Source: Halothiobacillaceae bacterium
GTDB lineage: Bacteria > Pseudomonadota > Gammaproteobacteria > Halothiobacillales > Halothiobacillaceae
Direction of reading: 5' to 3'
DNA: 41,176 nucleotides
Assembly (NCBI GenBank): GCA_006212015.1
Contig: SDAY01000007.1
Span: 1-41,176 of the forward strand
Each line of letters begins with the position of its first letter. Positions within the stretch are counted from its first letter, which is position 1. Under the pieces are notes generated by a model. That model did no database searches, was not told where the DNA came from, and worked only from the letters and a program-made list of their open reading frames with translations. Below are positions 37,411-41,176 of the stretch, one piece after another. The position numbers and the translations under genes are program-made.

Positions 37411-37961
37411 CTCCAGCCCCGCCAGAGCAGGGCGGCCAGGGCGCCGCTGATGGCGCCGAACTGGTGGGCGGCATGAACGACGGGGGCGCCGATCAGGTCG
37501 GCTGTCCCGCTGCCGAACTGCGTTTCCAGCACCAGCTTGAGCAGCAAGCCCAGCCCAGCCAGGAGCCTGAAGCCCGTGCTGACGGCGGTCGCCAGCACGA
37601 TGCCGGCGGCAAACAGGCCGTGCAGCGCGCCGGACGCGCCGCTGTACCAGGCAAGCTCCGGCGCCGTGAGCCACAGGCCGAGGCCAACCATCAGCGCGCT
37701 GCCCGAGAACACCGCCGCCAGCACGCGCCAGGCGCCGAGTTCGCGTCCCCATACCGCCATCACGCCCGCCAGCCCGACCAGGTTGAGGGCGAGATGCGTG
37801 GCATGGATGTGGACAAGGCTGCCGGTCAGCACGCGCCAGACCTGCCCGTCGCCGATGGCCGCGCGGTCATAACCCCAGGCGTCCGGGCCGCCGGCCCCTT
37901 GCAGAAGGCACCAGGTCGCGGCCAGCGCCAGGGGGGCGAGCCATGCGCGGGGAAGGTTCAC
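37392..37961 (-). CDS. Rhombosortase (rhomboid-family GlyGly-CTERM peptidase)
   Basis: A 189-residue intramembrane serine protease with about six hydrophobic segments. The nucleophile is Ser110 in WYSGASGALHGL, the base most likely His166 in VVHAAHQFGAISG, and the upstream rhomboid motif is HATHLALNLVGL. Rhombosortases cut the GlyGly-CTERM of exported proteins before surface attachment or release, and one such target is encoded convergently next door. The start is GTG 37961 with GAGG upstream. Confidence 0.92.
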   Translation of the reverse strand: MNLPRAWLAPLALAATWCLLQGAGGPDAWGYDRAAIGDGQVWRVLTGSLVHIHATHLALNLVGLAGVMAVWGRELGAWRVLAAVFSGSALMVGLGLWLTAPELAWYSGASGALHGLFAAGIVLATAVSTGFRLLAGLGLLLKLVLETQFGSGTADLIGAPVVHAAHQFGAISGALAALLWRGWSYRGRA

Positions 37962-37991
37962 GCCGCGCCTCGCCGGAGGATGGCGGGCGCT

Positions 37992-38515
37992 TCAGTCATG
38001 GGCCGCATACACCGCGTCGATGTCCCCGGCGTGGCGCGCCATGATGGCCGGGCGCTTGAGCTTGAGCGTGGGGGTCATCAGCCCGTCCTCGATCGTCCAT
38101 GAATGCTCGATCAGGACGGCGCGGCGCAGCTTGGCGTAGCCGGGAAAGGCAGCGATGGCGCGGTTGGCGCGCGCCAGCACGGCCTTTTCCAGGCGCCGGT
38201 CGCGCAGGGCGTCGGGCGTCGGGGGAGGCGGGCCGTGGCGATCCATGGGCTGCCGGTTCCGCGAGCGTGCTGGATGGCTTCACTTCGTTCGCAATGACGA
38301 CTTCCGAGGTGTTCTTCGCTTCCCCGCGCGCCGGGGGCCAGCCGCTCCGAGCCTAGCGCGGCCCGCAGTCGCGCCACGCGCTCGTCCATCTGGCGCCAGC
38401 TCAGGTCGATCCACGCCTTGCTGTCACGGTCGAAATGGCGGTAGGCGGCGGCATGCGGGGTCGCGCGCACGCGCTCGCGGAAAAGGCCGTCGAGGGTTTC
38501 AGGTACGGTCAGCAT
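37992..38515 (-). pseudogene. Long-chain acyl-CoA synthetase, internally deleted
   Basis: Two ends of an AMP-forming acyl-CoA synthetase are joined. The N-terminus (ETLDGLFRERVRATPHAAAY, then DLSWRQMDERVARLRAAL) is intact from ATG 38515 for about 60 codons. The C-terminus (RAIAAFPGYAKLRRAVL...TIEDGLMTPTLKLKRPAIMARHA) ends at 37992 in another frame. The whole middle, including the ATP-binding and substrate motifs (several hundred codons), is gone. The junction holds a dispersed repeat translated as GSRHCERSEAIQ, a well-known peptide of REP-like elements. It cannot encode an active enzyme. Confidence 0.85.
38270..38300. repeat. GTCATTGCGA...ATCCAG element at the deletion junction
   Basis: CTGGATGGCTTCACTTCG followed by TTCGCAATGACGA, the minus-strand form of the dispersed GTCATTGCGAnCGAAG...CATCCAG family. 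It lies exactly where the acyl-CoA synthetase lost its middle. A relative with two diverged halves is at 39555-39665. Confidence 0.75.
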
Positions 38516-38548
38516 TCAGGCAACCCCCGTTTGGTGCTATGTTTCAAT

Positions 38549-38565
38549 GCTTGAAACTTTCAAGC
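38549..38565. promoter_or_regulatory. Perfect palindrome, candidate operator upstream of the ParA-like gene
   Basis: GCTTGAAA-C-TTTCAAGC, overlapping a second dyad TTTCAA-N3-TTGAAA on its left. It lies 14 bases before the ParA-like ATG and 34 bases before the start of the divergent acyl-CoA synthetase remnant. A TetR- or GntR-type regulator would suit such a site; its identity is unknown. Confidence 0.45.
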
Positions 38566-38579
38566 TTTGAGGATGGGTC

Positions 38580-39317
38580 ATGCGCATACTTGCCTTGTAC
38601 AGCGTCAAGGGCGGGGTAGGCAAGACCACGGCGGCGGTCAACCTCGCCACCCTCTCCGCCCTGCACGGGCGGCGCACCCTGTTGCTCGACCTCGACCCGC
38701 AGGGCGCGGCGACCTGGCTGATGGAGGGCGGGCTGCCCGCGGGCGGGGTGCGCCAGGCGCTCAAGGGCAAGGACCTCGACCAGCGCCTGATGGAGACGCG
38801 CTACCGCAATCTTTCGCTCTGGCCGAACGGGCCGGATTGGGCGGACATGGCGCTCGAGATGGCCGGGATGAAGCATGCCGGCGAGCGCCTCGCCCGCCTG
38901 CTCGAACGCATGGGCACGCGCTTCGACCATGTCGTGCTCGACTGCCCGCCGGGCCTCGGCCTGATGGCGGACAACATCTTCGAGGCGGCGGACGACCTGC
39001 TCGTGCCGCTGATCCCCGCGCCGCTGTCCCTGCGTGCCGCCCAGCAGGTGCGCGAGGCGCTGGCGGCGCGCAAGGATGCCCCGGTCATGCAGGCCTTTCT
39101 CGCCATGGTGGACCGCAGGCGCGGGCTGCATCGCGATTTTCTCGCAGCGCATCGGGCCGATCTCCCGGAACTGCTGCCGGCGGCCATCCCCGCCAGCAGC
39201 GAGATCGAGCGCCAGACCGTCACCCGCGTGCCCATCGTCCATGCCCAGCCGCGCTCCGAACTGGCGCAGGCCTACTACCAGCTGTGGCGTGCCGTGCACG
39301 TGCCGCTGGCGGATTGA
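38580..39317 (+). CDS. ParA/MinD-type ATPase, orphan
   Basis: A 245-residue deviant-Walker ATPase. Walker A is YSVKGGVGKTTAAVN with the signature Lys10. The A' box is LLLDLDPQGAATW, and Walker B lies in HVVLDCPPGLGLMADN. The rest resembles ParA/BcsQ-like positioning ATPases: it alternates DNA- or membrane-bound states with ATP hydrolysis. There is no parB, minC or cellulose gene beside it. GAGG lies before the ATG. Its original neighbour, the acyl-CoA synthetase, is broken. Confidence 0.86.
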   Translation: MRILALYSVKGGVGKTTAAVNLATLSALHGRRTLLLDLDPQGAATWLMEGGLPAGGVRQALKGKDLDQRLMETRYRNLSLWPNGPDWADMALEMAGMKHAGERLARLLERMGTRFDHVVLDCPPGLGLMADNIFEAADDLLVPLIPAPLSLRAAQQVREALAARKDAPVMQAFLAMVDRRRGLHRDFLAAHRADLPELLPAAIPASSEIERQTVTRVPIVHAQPRSELAQAYYQLWRAVHVPLAD

Positions 39318-39348
39318 TAAGATGTCTCCGCTATCCATGCAGGAATAG

Positions 39349-39515
39349 CAGGATGCTGAAAAACCTCATCCATGAGTTTTTCAGCCATACCAAGTCCGGT
39401 ACACGCCCGGACTTGGTATGCGAAAATCAATCACTTACGTGATTGATTTTCGTGCGGGACATCCATGTCCCGCATTATCAGGCTGATGAAATACTTATTT
39501 CAGCAGCCTGATAAT
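39349..39515. repeat. Modular multi-hairpin element, long copy
   Basis: Five hairpins in a row: GAAAAACCTCAT/ATGAGTTTTTC; CATACCAAGTCCGG/CCGGACTTGGTATG; GAAAATCAATCAC/GTGATTGATTTTC; GCGGGACAT/ATGTCCCGC; and TTATCAGGCTGATGAAA/TTTCAGCAGCCTGATAA (one mismatch). The outer ends match those of the copy at 26258-26354, which lacks hairpins two and three. Confidence 0.88.
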
Positions 39516-39554
39516 GCGCGCCCATCGAGTTCAGGGCGCATGCTCAAGGATCTC

Positions 39555-39665
39555 GTCATCGCGAGGGCCGAAGGCCTGCGGCGATCCAGAGGCCGTTGGC
39601 GTGTGGATCGCCTCCCACCACGGCCTTGGGCCGCGTGGCCAAAGGCAAGATCGCTTGCAATGACG
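39555..39665. repeat. GTCATTGCGA...ATCCAG repeat pair upstream of glmU
   Basis: The left half GTCATCGCGAGGGCCGAAGG...GATCCAG and the right half GGATCGCC...GATCGCTTGCAATGACG face each other, with internal GGCC-rich hairpins. Together with the multi-hairpin element it fills the 403-base gap 39318-39720; I see no gene in that gap. Confidence 0.7.
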
Positions 39666-39720
39666 GTGAGCGAGGATGTCCTCTCCTGCCCTTCCAACCC
39701 CATACAAGACACGAATCCCC

Positions 39721-41176
39721 ATGCCCCTGCACGTCATCATCCTCGCCGCCGGTCAAGGCACCCGCATGCGCTCCGCCCTGCCCAAGGTCCTGCACCCCAT
39801 CGCCGGGCGCCCCATGCTCGAGCATGTGCTGGACGCCGCCGAAACACTCGCCCCCGAACGCGTGCATGTCGTCATCGGCCATGGCGCGGAGCAGGTGCGC
39901 GAGCGACTCGCGCATCGCGCGGTCTCATGGGCGGTACAGACCGAGCAGCTCGGCACCGGCCATGCCGTCATGCAGGCCATGCCCGAGGTGCCGGACGATG
40001 CCGAGGTGCTGATCCTCTACGGCGACGTGCCGCTGATCCGCCCGGCCACCTGCCAGGCCCTGCTCGACGGACTGAGGCAGGCCGATCTCGCCCTGCTGAC
40101 CGTCGAACTGGCCGACCCGCGCGGCTACGGCCGCATCCTGCGCGATGCCCTGGGGCGGGTCGTGGGCATCCGCGAGGACAAGGACTGCGCCGCCTCGGAG
40201 CGCGCCATCCGCGAGGGCAACACCGGCCTCATGGCCGTGCGCGCCCGGGCGCTGCGCCACTGGCTGGCGGGCCTGTCGCGCGACAACGCGCAGGGCGAGT
40301 ACTACCTGACCGACGTGGTCGGCATGGCGGCGGGGGCGCTCCCCTTCCCAGCCCTCCCCGCACGCGGGGAGCGGGCAAAAAGCGGCGCGGAGGCGAGTGC
40401 GAACGGGACGCTCGGCGAAGGGGCGACGCACGGAGAAAGGGGCATGGTCACCGCCATCGTCGCCCAGGATGAAAACGAGGTGGCCGGGGTCAACAACCGC
40501 GCCCAGCTCGCCCAGCTCGAGCGCGTCTACCAGGCCCATCAGGCGCGCGTGCTGATGGACGAGGGCGTGACCCTGGCCGACCCGGCGCGGCTGGACGTGC
40601 GCGGCCGCGTGACTGCGGCGCGCGATGTCTTCATCGACGTCAACGTGGTGCTGGAGGGCGAGATCGTGCTGGCGCCGAATGTCCACATCGGGCCCGGCTG
40701 CGTGCTCAGGGACGTGCGTCTTGCGGAAGGCGTGAAGATCCGCGCCCACAGCATCCTCGAAGGGGCCGCCATCGGCGCGGGCGCCATCGTCGGCCCCTTT
40801 GCCCGCATCCGCCCCGGCACCGAACTTGCCGAGGGCGTGCATGTCGGCAACTTCGTCGAGGTGAAGGCCAGCCGGATCGGCACGGGCAGCAAGGCCAACC
40901 ACCTCAGCTACATCGGCGACGCCGAGATCGGCGCCGGCTGCAACATCGGCGCGGGCGTCATCACCTGCAATTACGACGGCGCCAACAAGCACAAGACCGT
41001 CATCGGCGATGATGTCTTTGTCGGCTCCGACACCCAGCTCGTCGCCCCGGTCACGGTCGGCTCCGGCGCCACCATCGGCGCGGGCAGCACCATCACCAAG
41101 CCGGTGGCCGAGGGCGCGCTGGCGCTCTCGCGCACGCCGCAGATCAGCCGGGAAGGCTGGAAGCGGCCGCGCAAGC
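39721..41176 (+). CDS. glmU: Bifunctional UDP-N-acetylglucosamine pyrophosphorylase/GlcN-1-P acetyltransferase (partial)
   Basis: 485 codons are in the window and only the extreme C-terminus is missing (it ends EGWKRPRK). The N-terminal uridylyltransferase domain begins [29 protein letters not shown] and includes [16 protein letters not shown] and EGNTGLMAV. The C-terminal left-handed beta helix has hexapeptide repeats ([25 protein letters not shown]) and the acetyltransferase block [22 protein letters not shown]...[19 protein letters not shown]. Between TDVVGMAA and [18 protein letters not shown] there are about 37 extra residues (205-241, starting [15 protein letters not shown]), partly encoded by a palindromic repeat. 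E. coli GlmU lacks them. It supplies UDP-GlcNAc for peptidoglycan and LPS. Confidence 0.95.
   Translation, partial: MPLHVIILAAGQGTRMRSALPKVLHPIAGRPMLEHVLDAAETLAPERVHVVIGHGAEQVRERLAHRAVSWAVQTEQLGTGHAVMQAMPEVPDDAEVLILYGDVPLIRPATCQALLDGLRQADLALLTVELADPRGYGRILRDALGRVVGIREDKDCAASERAIREGNTGLMAVRARALRHWLAGLSRDNAQGEYYLTDVVGMAAGALPFPALPARGERAKSGAEASANGTLGEGATHGERGMVTAIVAQDENEVAGVNNRAQLAQLERVYQAHQARVLMDEGVTLADPARLDVRGRVTAARDVFIDVNVVLEGEIVLAPNVHIGPGCVLRDVRLAEGVKIRAHSILEGAAIGAGAIVGPFARIRPGTELAEGVHVGNFVEVKASRIGTGSKANHLSYIGDAEIGAGCNIGAGVITCNYDGANKHKTVIGDDVFVGSDTQLVAPVTVGSGATIGAGSTITKPVAEGALALSRTPQISREGWKRPRK
40339..40376. repeat. CCCTC...GAGGG palindromic element inside glmU
   Basis: CTCCCCTTCCCAGCCCTCCC followed by CGCACGCGGGGAGCGGGC. 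It is nearly identical to the intergenic copy at 15181-15220 and lies in the opposite orientation, relative to the gene, from the copies in the MalK-like gene and modC. It encodes [13 protein letters not shown]. Confidence 0.85.

Noticed and set aside
39349-39515. Insertion sequence with transposase
   Set aside because: There are terminal inverted repeats but no coding capacity; only stacked hairpins are present.

Overview
The window reads as chromosomal DNA of a high-GC Gram-negative bacterium, most likely a gammaproteobacterium. The evidence is the gene content and order: divergent tesA/ybbA-like genes, an F-type ATP synthase operon in the order I-B-E-F-H-A-G-D-C, two-subunit glyQ/glyS, glnA-DUF4124-glnL-glnG, a sigma-54 promoter at glnA, and a GlyGly-CTERM protease with rhombosortase. 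Sampled core-gene lines are about 65% GC. I do not name a genus. The ATP synthase c subunit, which carries Glu rather than Asp, recalls acidithiobacilli and related sulphur oxidisers, but that is only a hint.

Layout. 1-2474: a YbbA/YbbP-like ABC transporter, read leftward and cut by the window edge, divergent from tesA. 2471-9657: a nine-gene atp operon that carries both an AtpZ-like gene and atpI, closed by a bidirectional terminator. 9756-12008: an LdcA-type lysine/ornithine/arginine decarboxylase. 12261-17396: a secreted protein of unknown function, then leftward mtfA, a GH1 glucosidase, a HisC-like aminotransferase and an orphan MalK/UgpC-type ATPase. 17405-19405: a secreted glycoamylase-like protein. 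19443-24311: the glyQ-glyS operon, split by a lower-GC two-gene cassette (ABC/AAA ATPase plus TOPRIM protein). 24376-25431: a kup remnant and an outer-membrane barrel. 25601-30396: pdxH, an Uma2-family nuclease gene overlapping ung, and modABC. 30411-35428: the nitrogen-control block glnA-DUF4124-glnL-glnG. 35495-37961: a stand-alone protease propeptide, a GlyGly-CTERM subtilase and a rhombosortase. 37992-39317: a gutted acyl-CoA synthetase and a ParA-like ATPase. 39721 to the end: glmU, truncated by the edge just before its C-terminus.

Two themes stand out. First, the ATPase/TOPRIM pair between glyQ and glyS resembles split OLD/PARIS-type immunity modules and is translationally wired into a housekeeping operon. 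Second, the window is full of palindromic repeats of at least four families: REPIN-like doublets, a CCCTC...GAGGG element, a modular multi-hairpin element, and a GTCATTGCGA...ATCCAG element. Copies of the CCCTC...GAGGG family sit in frame inside three conserved genes (a MalK-type ATPase, modC and glmU), in different frames and orientations, and appear to be translated as extra surface peptides.

No tRNA, rRNA, CRISPR array, transposase or integrase was recognised. All assignments come from reading translations and motifs by eye; no database search was run.
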